A DNA stretch of 64,000 nucleotides, taken from NCBI RefSeq assembly GCF_004793475.1, contig NZ_SRYZ01000013.1, positions 22,076 to 86,075 on the forward strand. The letters are read 5' to 3'. The DNA is from Bacteroides muris (ex Afrizal et al. 2022) (lineage in GTDB: Bacteria > Bacteroidota > Bacteroidia > Bacteroidales > Bacteroidaceae). The notes under the pieces are model-generated. The model worked only from the letters and a program-made list of their open reading frames with translations. It made no database searches and was not told where the DNA came from. Shown here piece after piece: positions 20,069-30,047 of this stretch. Position 1 is the stretch's first letter, and each line of letters opens with the position of its first letter. The translations under genes and the position numbers were made by a program.

Positions 20069-20187
20069 GATTTACGATTTACAATTTGCGATTTGATACT
20101 CTGTAAACTTCAGGAGTATGTACAGACTTGTTGCCTTTCATCTTGCGTGCCTAAGTCGTAAATCATAAATCGCAAATCGTAAATATA
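20069..20187. repeat. TACGATTT/AAATCGTA inverted repeat between tatA and tatC
   Basis: The left arm carries ATTTACGATTTACAATTTG; the right arm carries its approximate complement (AAATCGCAAATCGTAAAT). The spacer is about 65 bp. The words match those in the nuoL-nuoM gap, so this looks like a dispersed intergenic element of this genome. Confidence 0.6.
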
Positions 20188-20195
20188 TTAGTTTT

Positions 20196-21014
20196 ATGGC
20201 AGAAAAAGAACTAACCTTTTGGGACCATTTGGACGAGTTGCGCCGAGTGTTGTTCCGTGTACTCGGTGTGTGGTTTGTATTGGCTATCGGTTATTTTATT
20301 GCCATGCCTTATCTGTTTGACAATGTGATACTGGCTCCTTGCCATAATGATTTCATTTTCTATGACTTGCTGCGTTGGATTGGGCAGAAACTGGATTTGC
20401 AGGATGATTTTTTTACTCAGGAGTTTCATGTGAAGCTTGTCAATATCAATCTTGCCGCACCGTTCTTTGTCCACATGTCTACCGCTTTCTGGATGTCGGT
20501 GGTAACGGCTGCTCCTTATATTTTCTATGAGATTTGGCGCTTTGTGAGTCCAGCCCTCTATCCAAACGAGCGCAAAGGGGTGAGGAAAGCGCTGGGTATA
20601 GGTACGGTGATGTTCTTCATGGGGGTGTTGCTGGGGTATTTTATGGTCTATCCGCTGACTTTGCGTTTCCTGTCCACCTATCAGTTGAGTGCAGCCATCG
20701 AGAATCAAATTTCCCTGAACTCGTACATCGACAATTTCATGATGTTGGTGCTTTGCATGGGACTGGCGTTCGAACTGCCGCTGGTGACATGGCTACTTTC
20801 CTTGCTGGGACTGGTACACAAGAGTTTCTTGCGGAAATACCGCCGTCATGCTGTTGTCATTATTGTTATTGCCTCGGCCATCATTACTCCGACCGGTGAC
20901 CCGTTTACCTTGACAGTAGTGGCGGTGCCGCTTTATCTGCTCTATGAGTTGAGTATCCTGATGATAAAGGATAAAAAGACTGATGAAGTGGAAGAAGTGG
21001 AGACAGACGAATGA
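20196..21014 (+). CDS. tatC: Sec-independent translocase subunit TatC
   Basis: A six-helix inner-membrane receptor for twin-arginine signal peptides, 272 residues. Conserved TatC features are LTFWDHLDELRRVLFR at the N-terminus, the FVSPALYPNERK loop and ITPTGDPFTLTVVAVPLYLLYE near the end. It ends in an acidic tail (DEVEEVETDE). The stop overlaps the start of the helicase gene by 4 bp. Confidence 0.95.
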   Translation: MAEKELTFWDHLDELRRVLFRVLGVWFVLAIGYFIAMPYLFDNVILAPCHNDFIFYDLLRWIGQKLDLQDDFFTQEFHVKLVNINLAAPFFVHMSTAFWMSVVTAAPYIFYEIWRFVSPALYPNERKGVRKALGIGTVMFFMGVLLGYFMVYPLTLRFLSTYQLSAAIENQISLNSYIDNFMMLVLCMGLAFELPLVTWLLSLLGLVHKSFLRKYRRHAVVIIVIASAIITPTGDPFTLTVVAVPLYLLYELSILMIKDKKTDEVEEVETDE

Positions 21015-24000
21015 TGGATTGTGAAGTAAAGGAATATTTTAGTATATTGCTGGAAGCTTGTCGCGGTGAGGAAATCTCCTTGGACGTGGCCTATCGGCAA
21101 TTGCGCGAGTTGTTGGAGCGTTTGTGCCGTACACAGATGCCTGACAGCAGTTTGCAGATGACAGACCTTTCTGCACGTATCAGTTTCGTGGCTTCGAAGG
21201 CTGGGCTTTCCACCGTGGAGCAAAATCGTCTGCATACTTTCCGGCTGACTTCCAATGCTATCCTGAACCGCCAGGCAGAGCCGCAACGTGAACAATTGCT
21301 GCGTGATGCCAAAACGTTGGCATTCTTTGTAAAGCGCTTGACGGGGGAGGAGATACCTGCGGATCTCTATCGCCTGTTACCCCGTGCGGATGCCACCTAT
21401 ATAGTGGCGCCGCCCGCCAAAGAGCGGATAAAGCGCATGCGTGTCTGTTTTCAGTATGCCGATGATACCTGTTTGTATGTATTACCTGTAGATACTGTGG
21501 CCGATGAGCCGTTGCGTGTCCGTTACAATGTACCTCAAATTAATGAAGAGTTTGCAGAAACCTGCCGGATTCTGTGGCGGCATGCCCAGATCAATCTGCT
21601 GGATGTTGCGGTGGACGAAGCCGGCATACTCACTCCTTCCTTTATTATACTTGAGCCCGATTACTTGATAGACATCAGTTCGCTTGCCGAATGTTTCAAG
21701 GATTATGGGCATCATCCGGCTAACTATATCCTGGCGCGGCTCCAGTCGCCGGACAATACCCGTCCGTTACTGTTGGGTAATATTGCCAACCTTTTTCTGG
21801 ACGAATGGATTCATGCCAAGGAGGTACCCGATTATCTGGCATGCATGAAGAAGGCCTTCCGTTCTTACCCTATCGAACTGGCAGCATGTGGCGACCTGCG
21901 CGACCGGGAGAAAGAAGCTGAATTCTTTTCTGATTGCAAGCGCCATTTCGACAATATCTGTCAGACAGTGACAGAAACATTCCGTGCATCCGGCTATGAG
22001 CTCGATAGGACTGATGCCGTGCTGGAACCCTCTTACATTTGTGAAGCATTGGGCTTGCAAGGGCGTCTGGACTATATGCAGCGGGATATGACCTCGTTCA
22101 TTGAAATGAAGTCAGGCAAGGCGGACGAGTATTCCATTCGGGGCAAGGTGGAGCCTAAAGAAAATAATAAGGTGCAGATGTTGCTCTATCAGGCTGTGTT
22201 GGAGTATTCTATGGGAATGGACCACCGGTGTGTAAAGGCTTATCTGCTCTATACCCGTTATCCGTTGCTCTATCCGGCGCGTCCTTCGTGGGCAATGGTG
22301 CGCCGCGTGATGGATGTGCGTAACCGGATTGTAGCCAATGAATATGGCATCCAGTTACGGAATAGCCCGCAGTATACGGCAGAGCGCCTGAAAGACATTC
22401 GTCCGGACACCTTGAACGAGCGTGGTTTGGACAATACCTTGTGGAAACGTTTCCTTTATCCCTCTATCGATGCTGTAGCACAACGCATTTGTTCTCTTTC
22501 GTCGTTAGAGCAAAGTTATTTCTATACGCTCTATAACTTTATAACTAAGGAACTCTATACCTCCAAATCTGGAGATGTAGATTATGAAGGACGTACCGGT
22601 GCTGCCGCCCTCTGGCTTTCCACTCTGGCTGAGAAATGTGAGGCAGGTGAAATTCTGTACGATTTGACTATTTGCGAGAATCATGCGGCAGATGCGCATA
22701 AGCCGTATTTGTCACTCAGAACGAAGCAAACTGTTGTTTCCCGGCAGGAGCGGGTTCTTCCCAATTTCCGTCAGGGTGATGCGGTGGTTCTTTATGAACG
22801 GAATAAGGATACCGACAACGTTACCAACAAGATGGTGTTTAAAGGCAATATAGAGCGCATATCCGATGACGAAGTTTGCATCCGTCTTCGTGCCACGCAG
22901 CAGAATGCGGGGGTATTGCCTGCTGCTAGTCTCTATGCCATAGAGCACGACTATATGGACACCTCCTTCCGTAGCATGTATCTGGGACTTTCCGCTTTTC
23001 TTTCTGCCACCCAAAGACGGCGTGACTTGTTGTTGGGGCAGCGCCCTCCCGAATTCGATGCTTCTTTGGATGCCAGTATTGCGACCGCTCCGGATGATTT
23101 TTCGCGGATTACTTTGAAAGCGCAGGCTGCCCGCGACTATTTCCTTTTAATTGGTCCTCCGGGTACCGGCAAGACTTCCCGTGCGTTGCGGGGCATGGTA
23201 GAAGCCTTTTACCGGGAGGGGAAACAGATTCTGCTGCTTTCGTATACCAATCGCGCCGTAGACGAAATCAGTAAGGCGCTGGCTTCCATTGAGCCGGAAA
23301 TATACTTTATCCGTCTAGGCAGTGAGTTGTCTTGCGACGAGTCATTCCGTCCGTATCTGATTGAGAATGTGCTGGAATCTTGTGCCACTCGGCGGCAGGT
23401 GCAGGAGCGCATTGCCCGTTGCCGTGTTTTTGTCGGTACGGTTGCCACGCTTTCTTCCAAGACCGAGCTTTTTCGGTTGAAGACTTTTGATGTAGCGATT
23501 GTGGATGAGGCTACCCAAATTTTGGAACCACAACTGCTGGGGGTGCTCTGTACCCGCAATCCCGCAGGTGCGGATGCCATTGGCAAATTTATTTTGATAG
23601 GTGACCATAAGCAGCTGCCTGCAGTGGTCTTGCAGTCGTCCCAACAGTCGGAAGTGTGTGACGAAGCATTGCAGGCCATCGGATTGTATAATTTGAAAGA
23701 TTCCCTTTTCGAACGCCTTTATAGAAACCTGTCCAGAGAGGGTGTCAATCGCCAGGCATCAACCTCTCGTTCTTCATCCCTTATCCCTCATCCCTCTTAT
23801 GACATGCTCTGCCGTCAGGGGCGCATGAATATCGAAGTAGCTTTGTTTCCTAACCAGGCTTTTTATGGTGGTCTGCTGGAGCCGGTTGGTCTGCCACACC
23901 AGCAGGGCGAGCTGAGCCTTGCTCCTGAGTTGTGTGATTGTGAATTTGCCGATTTGTTGACTCGTCGTGTCGCTTTTCTGCCTTCCGCAGTCGAACCGCC

Positions 24001-24442
24001 GGCACAGTCGGCCAAGATGAACCATTCGGAGGCGCGGATTGTGGCACGGTTGGCAGCGGCCATCTACCGGCAGTATGCTGCTGTTTCCGGTTTCAATCCG
24101 GCTGTCACTTTAGGTGTAATTACTCCTTATCGCAGTCAGATAGCCTTGATTAAGAAAGAGATTGCCACTTTGGGTATTGCTCCTTTGGAGGATATATTGG
24201 TAGACACCGTGGAACGCTTCCAAGGTAGCGAACGGGATGTCATTATCTACTCTTTCTGTGTGAATCGGGCCTATCAGTTGAAGTTTCTGGCAAATATGAC
24301 GGAGGAAAACGGTACTTGGATTGACCGGAAATTGAATGTTGCCCTTACTCGTGCCCGTAAGCAGATGTTTATGACAGGAGTGCCGCAACTATTGAAACTT
24401 AATCCTATTTATGCCGAGCTTTTGTCGGTAGTTTGTCATTGA
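21011..24442 (+). CDS. Fused PD-(D/E)XK nuclease and SF1 (DNA2-like) helicase
   Basis: An 1143-residue protein. The N-terminal half has a Cas4/RecB-like nuclease core: Gly-Arg-Leu-Asp at 351-354 followed by Glu365-Met-Lys367. The C-terminal half is an SF1B helicase: Walker A GPPGTGKT at 715-722, Walker B DVAIVDEATQ, motif III ILIGDHKQLPAVV, and late motifs VDTVERFQGSERD and LNVALTRARKQ. The architecture resembles eukaryotic DNA2. A DNA repair or end-processing role is inferred. It starts inside the tatC stop codon. Around residues 916-932 there is a serine-rich stretch encoded by low-complexity TTCATCCCTTATCCC-type DNA that looks inserted in frame. Confidence 0.85.
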   Translation: MMDCEVKEYFSILLEACRGEEISLDVAYRQLRELLERLCRTQMPDSSLQMTDLSARISFVASKAGLSTVEQNRLHTFRLTSNAILNRQAEPQREQLLRDAKTLAFFVKRLTGEEIPADLYRLLPRADATYIVAPPAKERIKRMRVCFQYADDTCLYVLPVDTVADEPLRVRYNVPQINEEFAETCRILWRHAQINLLDVAVDEAGILTPSFIILEPDYLIDISSLAECFKDYGHHPANYILARLQSPDNTRPLLLGNIANLFLDEWIHAKEVPDYLACMKKAFRSYPIELAACGDLRDREKEAEFFSDCKRHFDNICQTVTETFRASGYELDRTDAVLEPSYICEALGLQGRLDYMQRDMTSFIEMKSGKADEYSIRGKVEPKENNKVQMLLYQAVLEYSMGMDHRCVKAYLLYTRYPLLYPARPSWAMVRRVMDVRNRIVANEYGIQLRNSPQYTAERLKDIRPDTLNERGLDNTLWKRFLYPSIDAVAQRICSLSSLEQSYFYTLYNFITKELYTSKSGDVDYEGRTGAAALWLSTLAEKCEAGEILYDLTICENHAADAHKPYLSLRTKQTVVSRQERVLPNFRQGDAVVLYERNKDTDNVTNKMVFKGNIERISDDEVCIRLRATQQNAGVLPAASLYAIEHDYMDTSFRSMYLGLSAFLSATQRRRDLLLGQRPPEFDASLDASIATAPDDFSRITLKAQAARDYFLLIGPPGTGKTSRALRGMVEAFYREGKQILLLSYTNRAVDEISKALASIEPEIYFIRLGSELSCDESFRPYLIENVLESCATRRQVQERIARCRVFVGTVATLSSKTELFRLKTFDVAIVDEATQILEPQLLGVLCTRNPAGADAIGKFILIGDHKQLPAVVLQSSQQSEVCDEALQAIGLYNLKDSLFERLYRNLSREGVNRQASTSRSSSLIPHPSYDMLCRQGRMNIEVALFPNQAFYGGLLEPVGLPHQQGELSLAPELCDCEFADLLTRRVAFLPSAVEPPAQSAKMNHSEARIVARLAAAIYRQYAAVSGFNPAVTLGVITPYRSQIALIKKEIATLGIAPLEDILVDTVERFQGSERDVIIYSFCVNRAYQLKFLANMTEENGTWIDRKLNVALTRARKQMFMTGVPQLLKLNPIYAELLSVVCH

Positions 24443-24578
24443 CAACTGCGCTATTTAGTAAATTTTAAATATTTTCAGCTTCTTTATATAGTTTATTAAT
24501 AACGCTGTGTGAGATAAACCATTATCTTTGCATCACGTTTTTTTCATAGAGATTTAGATTTAAGGTTAGAAGAATTGT

Positions 24579-24604
24579 GGAAGTCGTGAGACTTCCCTTT
24601 TTTT
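24579..24604 (+). terminator. Terminator after the helicase gene
   Basis: A perfect 7-bp stem GGAAGTC-GTGA-GACTTCC is followed by a run of T, a textbook intrinsic terminator on the plus strand. Confidence 0.8.
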
Positions 24605-24660
24605 CATCTTAAATTGTGTTCCATTTACAGTTTTTTGTTTTTGACTGTAATTGAACGAAG

Positions 24661-24731
24661 AAAAGCCATTTCGTGAGAAAAGGCTTTTTTTGTGCGGAGT
24701 TTGCAAGGCATGTAATGCACTTTGCAAACTC
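24661..24731. terminator. Two inverted repeats between convergent genes
   Basis: AAAAGCC (24661-24667) pairs with GGCTTTTTTT (24682-24691), giving a terminator-like hairpin usable on both strands. GAGTTTGCAA (24697-24706) pairs with TTGCAAACTC (24722-24731). They fill much of the 324-bp gap between the helicase and the convergent transporter gene. Nothing else is recognised in the gap. Confidence 0.6.
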
Positions 24732-24766
24732 TGCATGGCTCTGAATATCTATAAAAAGACTTCTGA

Positions 24767-26257
24767 TTAGTCCACTATAATCGGTTTGTACCTCGGAACC
24801 AGTGCCTTCATGATGCACCAGCCTATCAGGTAGGACACTGCACACACACAGAAGATGATGAAGTATCCGGCAGGTTTGCCCTGGAATCCAAGAAATACCA
24901 TTTGTGTCTTGTCGGCATAGTCGAACAGCAAACCGGAACTCATGTTAATGAGGAATGAGCTGATGCCGCCTGCCATACCTCCGATTCCCACAATGGTGGC
25001 AATTGTGCTCTTGGGAAACATATCACCTACTACAGAATAGATATTGGCCGACCAAGACTGATGGGCCGCGCCTGCAATACCTATGATGATAATCGGGAAC
25101 CAATAGGCTTGTTCGCCGAATACCTCCTTATTGCCCAATGGTTGTGCAAACAATGCCAATAGTGGGAACAGTGCGAAGATGAACATGGCCTGCATGCGTG
25201 CGGCATAGGGGTTCTTGCCAGTCTTGTTAATAATGATGGTGGGCAGTTTCCCGCCATAGATGGACAGCATTGTGATGGCATAGAGCATGAAGATAAGCAT
25301 CTGTGCTGTGGGAGTATCTGAGGAGAATCCGTAAACGTCCGAGATGTATGCGGGTGCCCAGAAGAGGAAGAACCACCATACACCGTCCGTCATGAACTTG
25401 CCGAAAAATACAGCCCAAGTCTGCGGATATTTGAAACATTGCAGGAAAGAAATGCTTTTTTCGTCGTTGGTTGCCGGAGTAGCTGTTTTTTTATCCTCCT
25501 CGTTGTCTTTGTCTTGTTCTATATACGTCAGTTCAGCAGCGTTTACGTGTGGATTTTCATCAGGCTTCTTATACATGAACATCCACAGTCCCATCCAGAT
25601 GAAACCCAATCCGCCGATAACAATAAAAGCCATTTCCCAGCCGTTGCCCACGCCCATGCGTTGGAAGTAGCGGGCCAGGGTAGGGATACACAATGGGGCT
25701 ATCAGTGCTCCGATAGTAGAGCCGGCATTGAAGATGGAAGTGGAGAAGGCGCGGTCTTTTTTGGGAAAATATTCGGCTGTCACCTTGATGGCGGCAGGAA
25801 AGTTTCCTGCTTCACCAATGCCCAGTATGATACGGGTGGCAATGAAGTAATAAACGCTGGTGATGGCTATGGTAGAGGCCAATGCACCGGTAGCGCTAAT
25901 CATGTTGGCGGCATTTTCAATGCCGAGGGTTATTTCTGTGGCAAGTCCGCAGAGGGCGTGCATACAAGCGCCGATAGACCATACGGCAATGGCCCATAAA
26001 TATCCTTTCTTCGTTCCCATCCAGTCGATGAAACGTCCGGCAAACAGGTTGCCTAAGGCATAGACGATGGAAAAGATAGCCGTGATGTAGCCGTAGTGTG
26101 TATCAGTCCAGTGGAATTCGGGGGAGATGAAATCTTTCCAGGTCAATGAAAGAACCTGGCGGTCGAGGTAGTTGACGGTTGTCGCGAAGAATAGCATGGC
26201 GCAGATAATCCAGCGGTAATTGGTCATCCGCCCCGTAGTGTTTTGAAATGTACTCAT
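24767..26257 (-). CDS. exuT: MFS transporter of the hexuronate (ExuT) type
   Basis: A 12-helix major facilitator protein of about 496 residues. The start at 26257 (MSTFQNTTGRMTNYRW) is chosen because the preceding 33 in-frame residues look non-coding. Anion:cation symporter features include NYLDRQVLSLTW in helix 1, AGRFIDWMGTKKG in the helix 2-3 loop and GIGEAGNFPAAIK in helix 4. Between helices 6 and 7 there is a long charged loop (IEQDKDNEEDKKTATPATND). The neighbouring kduI-like gene supports uptake of hexuronates or unsaturated uronates. The exact substrate is inferred. Confidence 0.8.
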   Translation of the reverse strand: MSTFQNTTGRMTNYRWIICAMLFFATTVNYLDRQVLSLTWKDFISPEFHWTDTHYGYITAIFSIVYALGNLFAGRFIDWMGTKKGYLWAIAVWSIGACMHALCGLATEITLGIENAANMISATGALASTIAITSVYYFIATRIILGIGEAGNFPAAIKVTAEYFPKKDRAFSTSIFNAGSTIGALIAPLCIPTLARYFQRMGVGNGWEMAFIVIGGLGFIWMGLWMFMYKKPDENPHVNAAELTYIEQDKDNEEDKKTATPATNDEKSISFLQCFKYPQTWAVFFGKFMTDGVWWFFLFWAPAYISDVYGFSSDTPTAQMLIFMLYAITMLSIYGGKLPTIIINKTGKNPYAARMQAMFIFALFPLLALFAQPLGNKEVFGEQAYWFPIIIIGIAGAAHQSWSANIYSVVGDMFPKSTIATIVGIGGMAGGISSFLINMSSGLLFDYADKTQMVFLGFQGKPAGYFIIFCVCAVSYLIGWCIMKALVPRYKPIIVD

Positions 26258-26343
26258 GATAATAGATTTATATTTTGATGCAAATGCAGGGGCTTGTGTG
26301 TTATTCGAGGTGTAATATCGGGTAAAAAGGATGTAGAAAATGA

Positions 26344-26375
26344 CAAAAATAGGCATGGACTTAGTCCATGCCTAT
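26344..26375 (-). terminator. Intrinsic terminator between kduI and the MFS gene
   Basis: A perfect 12-bp stem (ATAGGCATGGAC / GTCCATGCCTAT, loop TTA on the plus strand) is followed by a T-run on the minus strand. It would end or attenuate transcripts coming from the EIIC and kduI genes before the transporter gene. Confidence 0.8.
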
Positions 26376-26393
26376 CGGGTGTTACGGGCAACT

Positions 26394-27350
26394 TTATTTC
26401 ATATCGTTGTATTTGATTTCGTCTTTGTCACTGTATTTCAGGTTTTCACCGCCCATACCCCAGATGAAAGTATAGTTGCTGGTTCCGGCAGCAGCGTGGA
26501 TAGACCATTCGGGAGAAGTGATGGCTTGTTCGTTGTGCAGCCATATCAGACGTTCTTCCTGCGGTTCGCCCATCAGGTGACAGATAGCGTTGCCGGGTTT
26601 CAGGTTAAAGTAGTAGTAAGCTTCCATGCGGCGAGTGTGCGTGTGGGCAGGCATGGTATTCCATACGGAGCCGGGAGCCAGTTCCGTGAGTCCCATCTGC
26701 AACTGGTTGGTACCACCGTCTTTCACTCTTTCCAATACATCTTTCACAATCAGCTGATTTACGATGCGGTCGTTGCTGTCCTCCATTTTTCCATAATGGT
26801 CGGAGATACCCAGTGCATATTTCTTGGGGTTGGCTTTCTGAAGCTTGGCATCGGTCGTAATCAGCTGGGTGACGTAGGGCTTGTAGGCCGGAGCCGAGTT
26901 GATGTAAAACTTGGCAGGATTGGTGGCGTCGTTGCTCTTGAAGGTTACTTCCTTATTTCCGCAGCCTACGTAAAGGGCTTCCTTATATTTCATGGGATAT
27001 TCCTTACCGTCTACGGTTACTACTCCGTCACCGCCGGTATTGATGACACCCAGTTCGCGACGTTCGAGGAAGTAAGTGATTTCCGGACCCAGTTCACGGA
27101 ACACTTCCAACTTCAATGTCTTGTTCACCGGCATAGCGCCACCGTAAATCAATCGGTCGTAGAGGGTGTAGGTTACGTTGATTTCATCCGGAGCCATCAC
27201 TTTGTCCATCATGAATCTGCTGCGCAGCAGTTCCGTGTCATAATGCTTCACGTCCTGCGGATGGCAGGCGGTCTGCACTTTGTAATTCACTTGGGCATTG
27301 GCTGCCATGGCAGCTGCTCCCATCATAAATGCAAGTACTAACTTTTTCAT
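26394..27350 (-). CDS. kduI: Exported 5-keto-4-deoxyuronate isomerase-like protein
   Basis: 318 residues. From about residue 25 the protein matches KduI, the cupin-fold, metal-dependent isomerase that converts 5-keto-4-deoxyuronate to 2,5-diketo-3-deoxygluconate. The metal-site region [16 protein letters not shown] and the block [19 protein letters not shown] are intact. Unusually, it begins with a convincing Sec signal peptide ([20 protein letters not shown]), so it should act in the periplasm. The typical enzyme is cytoplasmic and about 278 residues. It lies between an EIIC-like membrane protein and a hexuronate transporter. Confidence 0.85.
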   Translation of the reverse strand: MKKLVLAFMMGAAAMAANAQVNYKVQTACHPQDVKHYDTELLRSRFMMDKVMAPDEINVTYTLYDRLIYGGAMPVNKTLKLEVFRELGPEITYFLERRELGVINTGGDGVVTVDGKEYPMKYKEALYVGCGNKEVTFKSNDATNPAKFYINSAPAYKPYVTQLITTDAKLQKANPKKYALGISDHYGKMEDSNDRIVNQLIVKDVLERVKDGGTNQLQMGLTELAPGSVWNTMPAHTHTRRMEAYYYFNLKPGNAICHLMGEPQEERLIWLHNEQAITSPEWSIHAAAGTSNYTFIWGMGGENLKYSDKDEIKYNDMK

Positions 27351-27378
27351 AATTGCGTTACTATTTAATTTTTAACTT

Positions 27379-28770
27379 TTAATTTTTGATTGATTTCTGG
27401 TATTTGATGATAGCACGACGGTTCATAATCATCAGGAACAATGTGCATAATGCAAGGATACCGGAACCTATCCATTTCAGCGAGTAGGTCAGGTGGAAAA
27501 TGACCCAAGCAAAGGGGCTGGATGCGAAATCCAGTGCACCGCCTTCAAAGCCGGCAGGAATATTTACGGCAGCATCTTGTGTCTTTTCGTATACATCGTG
27601 GGCTGCTTGTGTGAAATAGGGGGCGAGGTTTGTTACGAAATAAAGGCCGATGGTCAGTACAACCAGTCCGATGATGAACGTCTTTATTACATTCCCTTTC
27701 GTGATGGGCAGTACTAACGGGAAGAGATAGAACATTCCGGCCAGCGACGCCAAAGGCAGGAACTGGTTACCCGGCAGGATGACAGCCAACAGTATGGTTA
27801 CGGGAATCAGCAGCAGGGAAACTACCAGCGTTGCAGGATGGCCGATAACCAATGCGGGACTCATACCGATGTTCAGACCGACAGCACCTTTGAATTTCTT
27901 GGCAATCAGTTCGCGGGTAGCATCGGAGATAGGCTTCAAGCCTTCGATGAACAAAGCGGTGATACGCGGAATCAGTTCCATCACGGCGCCCATCTTGATA
28001 CCCAAACCTAATATATAAGGTATCTTGTCTACCAGTTCCTGACCGTTCTTGCAAGACAAGGCACCGATGCCGCAACCTACCAGAATTCCCAGGAACAAAG
28101 GCTCACCCAGCAGCCCGAATTTCTTCTTCATGCCTTCCGCATCGATGTTCAATTTGTCAAAACCGGGGATTTTGTCCAATGCTTTATTGATGACTACGGC
28201 AAATGGAACGAAACCTGCGCAGAAAGGCTGGGGAATGGAGATACCCTCCATCTTGTCGTAGAATCCCTGAAATTTGTCGGCGGTATAGTCGGCCATGATC
28301 AGGGTAATGATATAGCAGATGATAGCGGCGAAGAAGCCCCACCAGATATTGTCGCTGGCAAAATAAACAACTGCGCCGATAAATGCGAAATGCCAGTAGT
28401 TCCAAAGGTCGATATTGACCGTACGGGTTGTTTTCGTTAATAACATCAGAAGATTTACTCCCAAACATACCGGAATGATGAATGCACCCACTGATGTATT
28501 ATAGGCTACAGCTGCAGCCGCAGGCCATCCCATGTCGAATACTTTCAATTGAAGACCGTAAATTTCAACGACTTGGCTCAGAGCAGGACCGAGGCTGCTG
28601 GTCAACAACGCAGTGACTACTGACAGACCTACGAAGCCGACGCCTACCAACAGACCGCTCTTTAATGCCTTGCTGAACTTGATGCCGATGCATAATCCCA
28701 AAATTGTAAAGATTATAGGCATCATCACTGCTGCTCCTAAGCCGATGATATAACCGAAAACTTGTTCCAT
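27379..28770 (-). CDS. Orphan PTS galactitol-type EIIC membrane protein
   Basis: About 463 residues of mostly hydrophobic helices, matching the EIIC component of the galactitol-type phosphotransferase family (opening MEQVFGYIIGLGAAVMMPIIF; core SVGAFIIPVCLGVNLLML; FKGAVGLNIGMSPALVIGHP). The start at 28770 is preferred over an ATG 13 codons upstream. No EIIA, EIIB, EI or HPr gene is nearby, so it probably transports without PTS phosphorylation. It is upstream of, and probably co-transcribed with, the kduI-like gene 28 bp away. The sugar acid carried is unknown. Confidence 0.8.
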   Translation of the reverse strand: MEQVFGYIIGLGAAVMMPIIFTILGLCIGIKFSKALKSGLLVGVGFVGLSVVTALLTSSLGPALSQVVEIYGLQLKVFDMGWPAAAAVAYNTSVGAFIIPVCLGVNLLMLLTKTTRTVNIDLWNYWHFAFIGAVVYFASDNIWWGFFAAIICYIITLIMADYTADKFQGFYDKMEGISIPQPFCAGFVPFAVVINKALDKIPGFDKLNIDAEGMKKKFGLLGEPLFLGILVGCGIGALSCKNGQELVDKIPYILGLGIKMGAVMELIPRITALFIEGLKPISDATRELIAKKFKGAVGLNIGMSPALVIGHPATLVVSLLLIPVTILLAVILPGNQFLPLASLAGMFYLFPLVLPITKGNVIKTFIIGLVVLTIGLYFVTNLAPYFTQAAHDVYEKTQDAAVNIPAGFEGGALDFASSPFAWVIFHLTYSLKWIGSGILALCTLFLMIMNRRAIIKYQKSIKN

Positions 28771-29373
28771 TTTTTGTGATTTAATTAGATAATTGATAAT
28801 GTTTTGCAATAGTATGAATTAAAAAACGGGCTCAAAAATAAGACCTTTTCTCAATTAATCAAACTTGAAAAGCATAATTATTAGTAAATGGAATGATTTC
28901 GGACGAAATTGGTCGTTATCGTGCACAAAAATGCTCGTTTCCGTACACGAAAACCGGATAATACACCCTCTGCATTGAAAAGCATACGTCCGTTTAGAAA
29001 GAAAGCATTACTTTTGTTCTTGGAAATGAAACCGGTCTTATGCCAAAAAATGAATGACGACATGAAGATGAATTTAATTTGTAAATTTATTATATCAGCA
29101 TTTATGTCGATTACGAGAGTCGGGGGGGAGGAGGGAACTGACCCTCATGTACGTGCCTTTCTCTCCCGCCCACAGTGTGGGGATGCTTCAAGTGGAAAAT
29201 GGGAATGACGCTGACGGAATATAGAAATGAAGGAATGAAAAACAACACATTCGGGTGGAGCTTATGGAAAACTCCATCCGATATTGATTTATGGGAAAAA
29301 GATTTAGAGGATTGATAGTTATATTGGTTATATTCTGAGAATTTAACTATATTAGCGCCCGAAAAGCATAAAT
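28771..29373. other. 603-bp gap between divergent genes
   Basis: No credible gene is seen. The stretch should hold the promoter of the EIIC/kduI operon and, near 29350, that of the ECF sigma gene. A pair of related words, GTGCACAAAAATGC and GTACACGAAAACC, lies near 28921-28965 and could be an operator half-site pair. A run of seven G occurs near 29122. The short frames here have no family resemblance. Confidence 0.4.
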
Positions 29374-29943
29374 ATGGCGCTAAATCTGATAAAAAAGGAT
29401 AAGTCTCGTTCTGTTGTAAGCATTAAGCTGGATGAGCAAGAGTTTCATAATATTTTTAAGGAATATTATGCGGCGCTTTGTTCCTTCGCGTTCCAATACA
29501 TGGAGGATGCGGATATGTCAGCAGATATAGTACAAGACGTATTTGCCAAGTTGTGGCAGATAAGAGACGATTTCTTTTATCTTCATCAGGTGAAAGCTTT
29601 TCTTTATACGGCCGTACGTAACCATGCCTTGAACGAACTTGAGCATTCGAAGGTAGCTCATGAATACGAGCAAAAGATTATAGCCAAAAAGACAGATGCT
29701 TTTTTTCGTGATGCGATTGTGGAAGAAGAGACTTTCCGGATTCTGTCAGAAGCTATAGAGAAACTTCCTACCCAAATGAGAGCTATCATGCAGTTGGCTC
29801 TGGAAGGTAAAAAGAATGCAGAAATAGCAGAGCGTCTCAATGTCTCTCCTGAAACGGTACATACTCTTAAAAAAGTGGCTTATAAAAAGCTCCGTGCATT
29901 CCTTACCGATTATTATTATTATTGCCTTCTGTTATTTATCTAA
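29374..29943 (+). CDS. ECF-type RNA polymerase sigma factor
   Basis: A 189-residue sigma-70 family protein of the extracytoplasmic-function class. Region 2 is at about residues 25-95 (YYAALCSFAFQYMEDADMSADIVQDVFAKLW) and region 4 at about 120-180 (LPTQMRAIMQLALEGKKNAEIAERLNVSPETV). The tail DYYYYCLLLFI is hydrophobic and unusual. In Bacteroides such factors usually pair with a FecR-like anti-sigma encoded directly downstream; the next gene is such a protein but appears truncated. Confidence 0.88.
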   Translation: MALNLIKKDKSRSVVSIKLDEQEFHNIFKEYYAALCSFAFQYMEDADMSADIVQDVFAKLWQIRDDFFYLHQVKAFLYTAVRNHALNELEHSKVAHEYEQKIIAKKTDAFFRDAIVEEETFRILSEAIEKLPTQMRAIMQLALEGKKNAEIAERLNVSPETVHTLKKVAYKKLRAFLTDYYYYCLLLFI

Positions 29944-30047
29944 AAGCACATTTTTTTCTATTTTTTCAAAAAAAAGTCTTTATCGATTCACCATGTTTTC
30001 ATTTTGGCTTGTATTATCATTAAAGATAGACTAAAACATGCCGGATT

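Noticed and set aside
26340..27341. Plus-strand frame of 333 codons
   Set aside because: Antisense of the kduI-like gene, which has clear motifs and a signal peptide.
28909..29208. Possible 99-residue gene in the gap before the ECF sigma gene
   Set aside because: No family resemblance, no promoter or ribosome-binding site, and a composition typical of non-coding DNA.
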